From JBNRMR01 sp050942895 (GTDB taxonomy: Bacteria; Bacillota; Clostridia; Christensenellales; UBA1750): a stretch of DNA of 64,000 bases. A program made the position numbers and the translations under genes. Under the pieces are notes generated by a model. It did not search any database. It was not told the DNA's origin and saw only the letters and a list, made by a program, of their open reading frames with translations. The DNA lies in NCBI GenBank assembly GCA_050942895.1, contig JBMNOE010000009.1:1-64000 (forward strand), read 5' to 3'. Each line of letters begins with the position of its first letter. Positions within the stretch are counted from its first letter, which is position 1. Positions 33,965-42,324 of this stretch are shown here, piece by piece.

Positions 33965-36355
33965 ATGCGTATCTACATCGCAAGACACGGGCAGGTACGC
34001 CCAAACGGCACCATCGCAGAAGACCCTGATCTGCCCCGCGCGGAAGCAATGCTCACGCCCCTTGGCCATGTTCAGGCTGATTTGCTGGGTGAAAGGCTGA
34101 GGGATGCAGGTTTTTGCGGTGCCATCTATTCATCTCCTTTTTTGCGAACTCTAAGCACATCACAGAGAATCGCCCAAAAAACCGGCAGCAGTATCCGCGT
34201 GGCTCATCAGCTTCGGGAAATTGTCAAGGAAAGCGGCAGTCTGTCGGATTATGCCGGCCTTAACATGTCCCGGATAATGGCGCAGTTTTCCAGCGTGGAA
34301 AAGGGGCCATTGCCCTATCCCTGGTGGGATGATCTGGCCGAAACCGGCGAAGACGTGCGCCGAAGGGTTCTGCCGCTTTTGACTGAACTGCTGCAAAAGG
34401 GCGAGGACTGCCTGCTGATCGGCCATGGAGCCACCGCCTGGGCGGCAAACGATATATTGCTTGAACTTGCAGGCAAACGCCCCGGCGCGCTGCACGGGGC
34501 TGTGGGCTATAACTGCGCCCTTTGCGAATATGAAATCCAGGGGGAATCAGTCCGGACCGTTAGGCTGTATGACACCGCCCACATGCCCCTTGACATGGTT
34601 TCCTCCAATATGGTGATGGCCCTTGAGTCCGCCGACGGCGCTGAAAAAAACGAAGCTCCGCTGAAGCTGGTCAAGGCCCATATGCATCTGCATACTTCCT
34701 TTGAGACCTCTGCCAGCATGGAGTCTCATGCTTATCAGGCCCGCGCCCTTGGTCTGAACGCCTTGTTTATAACCGATCACGACGTTCGAATGGGCTATTT
34801 AAAGCGCAGGGTAAACCAGCTTTATTTCGACCAGCCGGCCCTTTACATCGCCCGGGAGATGGAGGGCGAGGTTGTGGCGGAAGGTGGCTGGCTGACTCAA
34901 ACGGACCGGCATGTCGGTGTTTGCAGGCCGCCTTCCCTCTATAAAAGCCACCCATACGCGATGCTCCTCAGCGCACCAGCGGGGGGAGGATGCTCTGCCT
35001 TCCTGGACTCCCGGGGCAAAGGACATCAGGCCTCTTTGCTGGCGGATCTGTCCTTGAATATGGCGTTTTTACTGCCCGCTTTCAACCCCGAAACCCAAGG
35101 GATATGCCTGCGCATACCCATGTCCCAAAGGCCGGGGGACAACAGGCAGCGTCAGCTTTGCTATTTTACGGGCGCCTGTCCGCCCTCCGCGCTGGAAGGT
35201 GCCTACGCGCTGCCCTTTTCCATTGGAACAGGCCGCTGGGAGGAGCTAAGCCTCAGCCTTTCAAAGGATATGCGCGCGCTGGCCCCCTTCGGCGAGGATA
35301 ACTGCTTTTGCACCGTGCATATAGAGCTGTACAACCAAAGCACTGAGCCATTTGAGCTTTATCACGGCGGGTTTTCCCTGGAGCGCAAGTACATCGCGGA
35401 GAAGGTTCGCCTTCGCCAGCAGGAATTGGCCGACAAGATCGGCCCAGTATACGGCCTTAAAATCTACGCCTGCACCGAGATCAGCAACGCGGGAAGCAAC
35501 CATCGCAACTCATTTAGCCCACAGGTGCCGGTGCTGGACTATTCAAAATGGAATTATGACATTCCCCTTGAGGACGCCCTTGAACATGTCCGCCGCCACC
35601 GCGCAGTAAGCTCCCTCAATCATATGTTTCTGCCCTGGAAGAACAAGACCCTTTCTGCCGTCGAGCGCGAAAACGCCGTAAAGCAGCTCATCGAAACCCT
35701 TGCCGAAAATGACTGCGAGGAGGTGCAGGTGCTTGAGGTGGGCTTCCCCGAAGGCAGGTATGGCTTTAGCCTGAGCGACCATCTCAGGGTCTGGGATGCC
35801 CTCGCCCTTAAAGGGCTGCTGCTGACCGGCATAGGCGTAAGCGACTCCCATAACAGCGAAGTGGGTTGGCAAAACGGCAACAATTTCGCTGCCTGCATAT
35901 TTTCAAAAAGCGACAGCCAGGAAGACCTTCTTAAGTCCATAGAAAGCGGGCGTCTTTACAGCGCGGATCCGGTGGTCTGGCCCTGGGCATTTTCACTTTC
36001 AGTGGACGGCGCCTGCATGGGAAAGGCCCTGCGCACCGAAAAAGGCGCAGTCCATAGCATCTGCGTTGAAGCAACAGCACCCGGGCCGGGCTTCACCCTT
36101 CGCATTTCAAGCCACGAAGCCGTCATCGCAGAGCGTACCCTCAGCCCCGGCCAGAGCAGGCTTAAGGCCTCATTTATCGCCGGCAAAGATATCGAGGCCA
36201 TCCGCGCCCAGATTTTCGCGCCGGACGGCCGCTGCTGCCTTATCTCAAACCCCATATATCTGGTAACGGATTCCGGCATGTCCATTGCCGATGCGCGGCT
36301 TTTCAAAGCGCCTTCTCAGCCCTTTAAAAAAGCAATTAGAAAGGAGGATGGATGA
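33965..36355 (+). CDS. Histidine phosphatase fused to a PHP-domain phosphoesterase
   Basis: A 796-residue two-enzyme fusion. Residues 1-~205 are a histidine phosphatase domain: IYIARHGQ with the phosphorylated His, YSSPFLRTLSTSQRIA, and the second catalytic His in LIGHGATAWAAND. From residue ~235 a PHP domain begins with KAHMHLHTS (metal-binding HxH pattern) and LGLNALFITDHD; it is interrupted by about 200 residues of beta-rich sequence (SLYKSHPYAMLLS ... VHIELYNQ) and resumes with YACTEIS, VSSLNHMF and TGIGVSDSHNS. A final beta-rich domain follows. GGAGGAG lies 5 bases before ATG 33965. Both active sites look intact. The substrate is unknown; neighbours suggest a phosphorylated sugar or polyol. 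Confidence 0.75.
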   Translation: MRIYIARHGQVRPNGTIAEDPDLPRAEAMLTPLGHVQADLLGERLRDAGFCGAIYSSPFLRTLSTSQRIAQKTGSSIRVAHQLREIVKESGSLSDYAGLNMSRIMAQFSSVEKGPLPYPWWDDLAETGEDVRRRVLPLLTELLQKGEDCLLIGHGATAWAANDILLELAGKRPGALHGAVGYNCALCEYEIQGESVRTVRLYDTAHMPLDMVSSNMVMALESADGAEKNEAPLKLVKAHMHLHTSFETSASMESHAYQARALGLNALFITDHDVRMGYLKRRVNQLYFDQPALYIAREMEGEVVAEGGWLTQTDRHVGVCRPPSLYKSHPYAMLLSAPAGGGCSAFLDSRGKGHQASLLADLSLNMAFLLPAFNPETQGICLRIPMSQRPGDNRQRQLCYFTGACPPSALEGAYALPFSIGTGRWEELSLSLSKDMRALAPFGEDNCFCTVHIELYNQSTEPFELYHGGFSLERKYIAEKVRLRQQELADKIGPVYGLKIYACTEISNAGSNHRNSFSPQVPVLDYSKWNYDIPLEDALEHVRRHRAVSSLNHMFLPWKNKTLSAVERENAVKQLIETLAENDCEEVQVLEVGFPEGRYGFSLSDHLRVWDALALKGLLLTGIGVSDSHNSEVGWQNGNNFAACIFSKSDSQEDLLKSIESGRLYSADPVVWPWAFSLSVDGACMGKALRTEKGAVHSICVEATAPGPGFTLRISSHEAVIAERTLSPGQSRLKASFIAGKDIEAIRAQIFAPDGRCCLISNPIYLVTDSGMSIADARLFKAPSQPFKKAIRKEDG

Positions 36356-37206
36356 TGATTGGCGTTTCTCTGCCCTTGTCCATTCTGTATTCAAAGCCGG
36401 AGGGACATGCACAAAGGCTTTTGTTCCGGGGGTTTAACGATGCGGACTCTTTCCTGGGATGGCTAAAATCATTGGGCGTCTCCAGCGTTGAACCGCGGGC
36501 CGTCTCGCGGGGCGTTTCCCCCGAGCGGGCAAAAGCCGCCGCCGACGCAGTCCATGGTGCCGGCTTGAACATGACAATCCACGCGGAGCTATACGATGCC
36601 CCGGCGGAGGAGTTTTTTACCACAATCCTTCCCCTGTTTCCGGCCCGAACCGAAAGACCCATATGTCTTACTCTGCACACCCTGCGCGATCGTGGCCCGG
36701 AAAACGCCTCTTGCAGCCAAGAGATACTCGCCTCCTGGGGAAGGTACGCTCTGAACAACGGAATAAATGCGCAGTTCGCCCTTGAGAACAACCGCTTCGG
36801 CAAGGCCGAGCACGAGGCAGTTTCCTGCCCGGACATTCTTCGCATCGTCAAGGAGATCGACATGGCCAATGTTGGAACCTGCTGGGATTTCGGCCACCTT
36901 TATTCCAACCACATAAACTTTAAAGAGCGAACTCCCTCCATGCTGCCTCCCCAGGAATTCGCCGGCCGGGCCCTTCACACCCACATCCACGCCTATCAGG
37001 GCAGAACCCATTTTCCGCTAATCAATGAGACAGAGCTTCCCCTGGAGCTGTATCTGCGCTTTCTTGCCAAGAACGGCTATGGCGGCGTATATAATCTGGA
37101 GATTGAGGCCGAGCGTTTTTACACATTGTATGACCCTCAGCAGGCTCTTGCCGGTTCAATCCACCGCTTAAAGGAGTGTGTGCAGCTATGCGCGATAAAT
37201 GGGTAG
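36355..37206 (+). CDS. Sugar phosphate isomerase/epimerase-like TIM barrel
   Basis: A 283-residue protein of the xylose isomerase-like TIM barrel superfamily (AP endonuclease 2 fold). Typical metal-site strands are MTIHAELYD, QFALENNRFG (Glu), GTCWDFGHLYSN (Asp/His), LHTHIHAYQG (His) and YNLEIEAERFYTL (last Glu). Such enzymes isomerise, epimerise or dehydrate sugars and inositols. AAGGAGG is 7 bases before ATG 36355; an ATG at 36352 would overlap the upstream stop (ATGA). It overlaps the start of the MBL pseudogene. Confidence 0.75.
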   Translation: MIGVSLPLSILYSKPEGHAQRLLFRGFNDADSFLGWLKSLGVSSVEPRAVSRGVSPERAKAAADAVHGAGLNMTIHAELYDAPAEEFFTTILPLFPARTERPICLTLHTLRDRGPENASCSQEILASWGRYALNNGINAQFALENNRFGKAEHEAVSCPDILRIVKEIDMANVGTCWDFGHLYSNHINFKERTPSMLPPQEFAGRALHTHIHAYQGRTHFPLINETELPLELYLRFLAKNGYGGVYNLEIEAERFYTLYDPQQALAGSIHRLKECVQLCAING

Positions 37207-37848
37207 ATGAAAAAGCAAAGAATTACACCCAAAATTACGGCCTCCTTTGGCGGCAGGCCACCAGCCAGTGGCGGGAAAACAGCGGCCAGGACGCCTTTTG
37301 GCTGATAGCCCATACCAGCTATCTGTTTTTGACCAATGGCGTGCGCTGGGGTATGGATCTGTCTTTCATGCCGCCGAATAACTTCGATATATGAAACCAG
37401 GTCGCTCCCACCCTCCTTCGCGATTTTCTGGGGCTGCGCTTTGTGGTCTGCACCCACTGGCATTATGATCATCTGGACATGCGCTTGCCGGAGGTCCTAA
37501 AAGACAGCGATATCAAATGGCTACGGCCTTCCCGGCGATGTGCGCGCCTTCGAGCCGTAGCGCATCCCGCATCCGGAAGAAATCAGCCATCTGTTTGCAC
37601 ATGTGTGGCTGGGGCGAGGCTGCGCCATGGAGACGCCTTATCCCAGATATCCGGCGAAATATGGGGCATTTGTCCACAGCTTTGACGCTAAGAAAATATA
37701 CCTGACCCATGTCTCAACATGGAGCTCACAGGATCTTACCAACTGGTGGTGTTATAGCCACGCCGGAGCGGTTATTGATCAGCTTGTACATCTGGATTTA
37801 AACGCCGATGTAAGCATCCCCGTGCTCGGCAAGAAGGTGATCCTTTAG
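37188..37848 (+). pseudogene. Broken MBL-fold hydrolase (UlaG-like)
   Basis: Read from ATG 37188 (MRDKWVDEKAKNYTQNYG) the frame is open to a TGA at 37392-37394, continues in the same frame through LLRDFLGLRFVVCTHWHYDHLD, whose HxHxDH is the metal site of the metallo-beta-lactamase fold, and then shifts near 37515. The remainder (LFAHVWLGRGCAMETPYPRYP ... FDAKKIYLTHVSTW ... VIDQLVHLDLNADV) is in another frame to 37848. The sequence resembles UlaG-type lactonases. One stop plus one frameshift makes a functional product unlikely. It is the last gene of the 32-38 kb cluster. Confidence 0.8.
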
Positions 37849-37890
37849 GATTTTCCCCCGCCAAAAGTGAAGTAAAAGTGAAGTTTAGGA

Positions 37891-37920
37891 TTGACATGCT
37901 CCCGCCTTACATGCTATCAT
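37891..37920 (+). promoter_or_regulatory. Promoter of tRNA-Val
   Basis: TTGACA (37891-37896) and TATCAT (37915-37920), spaced by 18 bases, lie about 84 bases before the mature tRNA. A direct repeat AAAAGTGAAGT (AAAAGTGAAG twice, 37863-37883) precedes it. Confidence 0.6.
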
Positions 37921-38003
37921 AGATTGCGCACAGGAAAAGATGCTGCAATTTGTTGCAAATTTTTGCAAACGGTTTTCTTTTCCGGTGAGCCCCATTTTGG
38001 CGC

Positions 38004-38079
38004 GGTCTGTTGGCTCAGTTGGTAGAGCACATCGTTCACATCGATGGGGTCACTGGTTCGAGTCCAGTACAGACCACCA
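38004..38079 (+). tRNA. tRNA-Val (anticodon CAC)
   Basis: A 76-nt tRNA with CCA encoded. The acceptor stem GGTCTGT/ACAGACC (38004-38010, 38069-38075) is perfect; the D arm is GCTC...GAGC; the anticodon stem CATCG/CGATG closes the loop TTCACAT with anticodon CAC at 38037-38039; the T arm is ACTGG-TTCGAGT-CCAGT. Discriminator is A76 of the window numbering (38076), then CCA. It reads GUG codons. Confidence 0.93.
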
Positions 38080-38081
38080 CG

Positions 38082-38120
38082 AAAAGGCCCCGTAAACAGC
38101 AGTTTTATGGGGCTTTTTCT
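38082..38120 (+). terminator. Intrinsic terminator of tRNA-Val
   Basis: AAAAGGCCCC (38082-38091) pairs with GGGGCTTTTT (38109-38118), forming an A-flanked stem followed by T-rich sequence. The following 300 bases up to the GNAT gene hold no gene that I recognise. Confidence 0.8.
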
Positions 38121-38425
38121 TTGCAAAAAATTCATCTTTAACCCACCCCTCAAAGGCGTGTGTGTATGTAGCGCGGCCGTCAAAATCATAGCTATGCCCT
38201 ATGGTTGCCCTGTTCGCCGTTTCCGGCAGCATTGGGCAGCAGCGCGATGCCGGCCCCACATTCGCAAATCACGCTGGTTGTTTGCGGTTTTTTCTTGTTC
38301 TTCGATAAATGCCTTGTTCATCTTCCCCCGTTAATGCTGACCTGATATAATGTGCATGATGATAAATAAAAATTTGCCGAGCAGCTCAAGACTGCGGATT
38401 ATTCATTCTACGGAGGTGCCATCAA

Positions 38426-38962
38426 GTGTTAAGATTGCAGGGAAACCGACTCTATCTTGCGGTAATGGAACGAGCTGACTGCAAAAAGTTGTTTGAAGAC
38501 GATGAATATGACTTCAATAATCCAACCGATATCTTGTTTATTGGAAATTCGGTGGAAAAAGCAGATGAATGGTTTGATGAAATACAAAAAATTCAAGGGA
38601 AGATAAATGTCAGACTCGGTATTTTTCTAAATAGCGGCGAAATTATTGGTGATGTGGCTTTGCAGGACATAGATAATAAAAATCGCTCATGTTCTGTTGG
38701 CATGGGTATTGCAAAACTTAAAAACAGAAACAAAGGTTATGGCAAAGAAGCTGTGCGGCTAATGCTTGATTACGGATTCTGTAATTTGGGGATGGAACGT
38801 ATCACCGCAAGCACAGGCGAAACGAATATTTCTGCACAACAGTCTCTTGAAAAGATTGGTTTTGTGCTGGAGGGAAAAGAACGCAAGGCCACATATTTTG
38901 GTGGCAAGAGATATGATAAATATAACTACGGTTTGCTTGTTGAGGAGTACCGTAAAGAATAA
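38426..38962 (+). CDS. GNAT family N-acetyltransferase (RimJ/RimL type)
   Basis: A 178-residue acetyltransferase of the RimJ/RimL branch: LQGNRLYLAVMERADC at the N-terminus, then FLNSGEIIGDVALQDIDNKN, NRNKGYGKEAVRLMLDYGF with the acetyl-CoA pyrophosphate loop, and TNISAQQSLEKIGFVLEGKERKA. The start is GTG at 38426 with CGGAGGTG 7 bases upstream. Base composition is clearly more AT-rich than the neighbouring genes, and it sits next to a tRNA gene between two eroded regions, so it may have been acquired by transfer. Substrate (protein N-terminus, aminoglycoside or other) cannot be told. Confidence 0.85.
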   Translation: MLRLQGNRLYLAVMERADCKKLFEDDEYDFNNPTDILFIGNSVEKADEWFDEIQKIQGKINVRLGIFLNSGEIIGDVALQDIDNKNRSCSVGMGIAKLKNRNKGYGKEAVRLMLDYGFCNLGMERITASTGETNISAQQSLEKIGFVLEGKERKATYFGGKRYDKYNYGLLVEEYRKE

Positions 38963-39808
38963 GCATAACCTGGCGCCTATGGATAGATCTGCCGCAGCTT
39001 CGCCTGTCTCCTGTTGATGTCTCTTATCGTTGATCTCATCAAGCCGTCCCAATGAGGCTTGCGGGGCTGCGCTGCTTTCATTTAGGCGGGAAACGAACGT
39101 GCCGAGCTGCTGAGGCGCACTTATTTCAGCCTGCAAAGGGCGTCATTCGCTGCCTGCGCATTTTCAATTTCACAGGCAGCCTGCTCGGTCCGCCAATAGA
39201 TCATATCCGGGATCACCTCGGGATCACAGAGCATGGCTGCTGTCTGTTGGATAGAAAAGTTATTGTCGCAGCCCCGATATGTTTTTTAGCGCTCATATAT
39301 CATCGGCTAAGGGCGGATAATCACATTGCGTTGCCTGGGCATTATCAGCTTCTATGAAATGCAGAGTCGTATGGCTATTTCGTATGAAACATGGCCCGTC
39401 AGGCTTACTTCATATTCATGATCCTATCTCCTTTTCATATTATTTGCTTTGCATACATCGTATCGCCCGACCCAGGGTAAGTGTCAAGGCTTTTTTCAAT
39501 TCATTTTGATCCGGCAAACTTTTGCTGCTTTCTGTAGGTTTTCGACATGCCGCCGCAGCAAATGACCAACCCCACCCGACCGGGGCTTAAGCGGCAGAAG
39601 CAAATGATCGCAGTTGCAATACTTCCGATTGCCTGCTCTTTCAGGGCGATGAGAATCTGCTTGCAACCCCGAAATATGACGGTGTTTTTGCAGATAACCG
39701 ACATAGGCGAATGCAAGGCCGGGCTATATGGGCGGGTGTTTTTAGAGGGAACCTGCCACCGGGGGAAAGGGTCAAAACACGGCTGGCACCCGTCGGCATC
39801 AAGAGCGC
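38963..39808. other. Gene-poor stretch, possibly with an eroded minus-strand gene
   Basis: No convincing gene. On the minus strand between about 39310 and 39000, short coding-like pieces appear in more than one frame (for example FSIQQTAAMLCDPEVIPDMI followed by a stop, and APQQLGTFVSRLNE), which may be the tail of a decayed gene that I do not recognise. Bases 39370-39808 show nothing further. Confidence 0.35.
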
Positions 39809-39836
39809 AGGGCCGGATTGCATTCCGGCCCTTTTA
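39809..39836 (+). terminator. Strong hairpin beyond the GH39 gene
   Basis: AGGGCCGG (39809-39816) pairs perfectly with CCGGCCCT (39825-39832), then TTTTA. The T-tract is on the plus strand, so it would stop rightward transcription before the minus-strand GH39 gene; it lacks a T-tract for leftward reading. Confidence 0.6.
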
Positions 39837-39870
39837 CCGTTAATTCTTCATATTAGTTTTTCGCTGTCTT

Positions 39871-41433
39871 CTACTTGGGCTGATCTCCCTTGGTTAACAT
39901 ATAAAGATGCGCGCTTTGGGCCTGCAGATGAAGCGGCAGTTTATGCACTCCCCCCTCCACGACAATCTGGTATTCCCTGTTCGGCGTCAGCTCCGCCGCT
40001 TTTCTGAGGGCAGCCATGTCTACCGCATCCGGCTCACGCCTTCCTCCCATTGCCTGCCAAAGACGGTATGTATTATGATGCTCCCGATCCATAAGATACA
40101 CCTGCACATTGTAAACACCATCCTTCAGCCCACGGATTTCAGCCGTGCCGCTGCGGGGCGCAGACATCGCCTCCTCGTCATATTCGCTGAAATGATATGC
40201 CAAAACCTGTGCGCCACCGCCATTTTTAGCCGCCAGTATTCCCACTGGCCCGCCCGAGTTGAGCCCGCTCACAGCAGCAAGCCTATCTCCCATTAAAGAG
40301 AGTAGTTCATGGGCGGTCTGAATCGGCTTGGGCAGCCTATGCGCCGTAGTAAGAGAGCGATGGCCATGGAATATCTGGCCGAAATGATCCTCTGCGCAAA
40401 ACCCCCAGTACAGCAGCATCGAAACCTCAAAGCCGAACTTTTCCCTCAGCTTGAATATGCAATCAACCAGCTTTATAAAAAACAGCGCAGAGAACTCACT
40501 ATCGCGTATTGATAGGGCGGTATGGTCAAGGGAGCTCTTTTCGTAATGGGAACAAACCCCCCATTCATTCAAATGGAAGGGCACGTTTATAAGGGACGGG
40601 TATGCGCCTATGCTCCGGCCGATCCAAAGGAGTTCGTGGACAAACCTCTGCACCGTCGGCATTGCAAGGGGATATTCGTTAATCCAGCCTCCGGACATGC
40701 CGTATATATGGTGAGAGATAAAGTCGATGCGCGTACCCTTCTCCCCTGTCTCAGCGTTTGTTCCGTTTACCACATGGTTTAAAAACCCCTTTAGGAAAGG
40801 AAGCGTATATGTGCCGGGGCCGCCCACCTGCAAAGAGCCGTCCACCCCCGTCACTGCGGCTACAAAGATATCATACATGCGGTAGAATTGGGGCCAATCA
40901 TCCACAGCCCAACTGTCCGGCTCGTTCCAGACCTCAAAATACCAGGTGCGCACCTCCTCTATCCCAAATCGCGCCACCAGGTTTTGCGTGAAAGCCACGA
41001 GGAGGTTTCGCCATTTCCCCCAATCATTTGGCCAGGAGCGACCATTATGCCTGCCCTCTTCCACCCCGCCGACCGCGTCACTTTCCCGAATAAGCGCCTT
41101 GGGCAGATAGTCCATCTCCACCACCGGTTTGATGCCATATTCAAGATATTTTTCATAAATTCCGTTCATGCGCTCGAAGCTGTAAATGGGGTTCCCGTGT
41201 TCATCCTCGCTGTAGGCCTCGCCGCCTGCGCGCAGGGTTTCGCGGGTAATCTCGCTCAGCGCATGATGGTTGCGCAGATAGCGGCAGGTGCCGAATTTGC
41301 GCATGCGCTCCATTAGATATGCTCCGCTTTCACTCAGGCACAACGGATAGAGGGAGTCCAGCCCCGCTGCGGCCCAAAACCTTGTGTTCTCTCCCTCGTC
41401 CTTTAAAAGGTCAATTAATACGCTTAACGCCAT
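39871..41433 (-). CDS. Glycoside hydrolase family 39-like (beta-xylosidase type)
   Basis: A 520-residue clan GH-A enzyme. The acid/base Glu is E171 in WYFEVWNEPD, and the likely nucleophile is E290 in PFHLNEWG; IDFISHHIYG lies between, as expected for GH39. The C-terminal ~150 residues form a beta-rich domain (VQVYLMDREHHNTYRLWQAMG), also typical of GH39 xylosidases. There is no signal peptide, so it acts inside the cell. It lies 4 bases after a pair of carbohydrate permeases and ends an operon-like group of transporter genes, so it probably hydrolyses the imported oligosaccharide, perhaps a xylo- or arabino-oligomer. Confidence 0.85.
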   Translation of the reverse strand: MALSVLIDLLKDEGENTRFWAAAGLDSLYPLCLSESGAYLMERMRKFGTCRYLRNHHALSEITRETLRAGGEAYSEDEHGNPIYSFERMNGIYEKYLEYGIKPVVEMDYLPKALIRESDAVGGVEEGRHNGRSWPNDWGKWRNLLVAFTQNLVARFGIEEVRTWYFEVWNEPDSWAVDDWPQFYRMYDIFVAAVTGVDGSLQVGGPGTYTLPFLKGFLNHVVNGTNAETGEKGTRIDFISHHIYGMSGGWINEYPLAMPTVQRFVHELLWIGRSIGAYPSLINVPFHLNEWGVCSHYEKSSLDHTALSIRDSEFSALFFIKLVDCIFKLREKFGFEVSMLLYWGFCAEDHFGQIFHGHRSLTTAHRLPKPIQTAHELLSLMGDRLAAVSGLNSGGPVGILAAKNGGGAQVLAYHFSEYDEEAMSAPRSGTAEIRGLKDGVYNVQVYLMDREHHNTYRLWQAMGGRREPDAVDMAALRKAAELTPNREYQIVVEGGVHKLPLHLQAQSAHLYMLTKGDQPK

Positions 41434-41437
41434 ATCT

Positions 41438-42313
41438 TCACCCCTTTAGCGACCCGATCATAAGGCCGCCCACAAAATATTTTTGCAGAAAAGGGTAAAT
41501 GAGCAATATCGGCACCGTGGAAACTATTATGGTGGCCGCCTTCACCCCTTCCTCAATCTGTTGGTATTCCAGCCCCGCGTTCTTGATATCCAAGCTCGTG
41601 CCCAAAATCAGCATGTCACGCAGGATCAACTGTAACGGATATTTGCTGGCCTCCCGCAGGAATATCATGGCGTTGAACCAACTATTCCAGTGGCCGACGC
41701 CGTAATATAGAACCATAACAGCCATCGCAGGGACCGACAGCGGAATAAATATGCGAAATAGCACCGTACCGTGCCCTGCACCATCTATGAAAACAGATTC
41801 CACAAGGCTATCGGGGATGGTCTGAAAATACGACCTTAGCACGATCATATTATAGGTGCTGATTGCACTGGGCAGTATCAGCGCCCAAAGGCTGTTGTAC
41901 AGGCCCAGCGACCTCACCGTCAGCCAGAAGGGGATGAGGCCGCCCGAAAAATACATGGTGATCAATATCATGATCATAATCGGCTTGAACCAAAACACAT
42001 TCTTTCTCGACAGAAAATAGGCACCCAGGCTAGTGAGCGACAGATTAAACATGAGGCCCACAACCAGAACAAAAAGCGTGTTTCTATAGCCCGAGCTGAT
42101 TCTGTGGTTGCTCAACACGATCTCGTAGCTCAGAGTGCTGAAGCCCAGCGGCCTCCATATTATTCCGCGATGGCGGATTAGCTGGGAAGAGTCGCTCAAA
42201 GATGTGAAAAGAACATAGAGCATCGGGTAGAGCAAGAGAACCGAAACAATGCAAAAGAATAAAACTATGAGGATATTGGCGAAACGGCTTGAAAAAGATT
42301 TACTGTATATCAT
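41438..42313 (-). CDS. Carbohydrate ABC transporter permease (LplC/YtcP type)
   Basis: A 291-residue membrane protein with six predicted helices and the MalG-type permease organisation. The EAA-like loop is in SLVESVFIDGAGHGTVLFRIFIPLSVPAM. The start has the usual FFCIVSVLLLYPMLYVLFTSL helix and the C-terminus VSTVPILLIYPFLQKYF..GLMIGSLKG is diagnostic for this subfamily. It forms the import channel with the permease encoded upstream, 11 bases away. The ATPase is not in the cluster, as usual for this transporter type, where a shared MsmX-like ATPase is encoded elsewhere. Confidence 0.93.
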   Translation of the reverse strand: MIYSKSFSSRFANILIVLFFCIVSVLLLYPMLYVLFTSLSDSSQLIRHRGIIWRPLGFSTLSYEIVLSNHRISSGYRNTLFVLVVGLMFNLSLTSLGAYFLSRKNVFWFKPIMIMILITMYFSGGLIPFWLTVRSLGLYNSLWALILPSAISTYNMIVLRSYFQTIPDSLVESVFIDGAGHGTVLFRIFIPLSVPAMAVMVLYYGVGHWNSWFNAMIFLREASKYPLQLILRDMLILGTSLDIKNAGLEYQQIEEGVKAATIIVSTVPILLIYPFLQKYFVGGLMIGSLKG

Positions 42314-42324
42314 AACAACGTCTC

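Noticed and set aside
37392..37394. TGA read as an amino acid (recoding or a selenocysteine codon) in the MBL gene
   Set aside because: A frameshift about 120 bases downstream independently destroys the gene, no selenocysteine insertion element was evident, and the surrounding cluster is full of pseudogenes.
38963..39860. Integrase or transposase remnant downstream of tRNA-Val
   Set aside because: None of the short frames in this stretch shows a recombinase motif, and no repeat of the tRNA 3' end was found.
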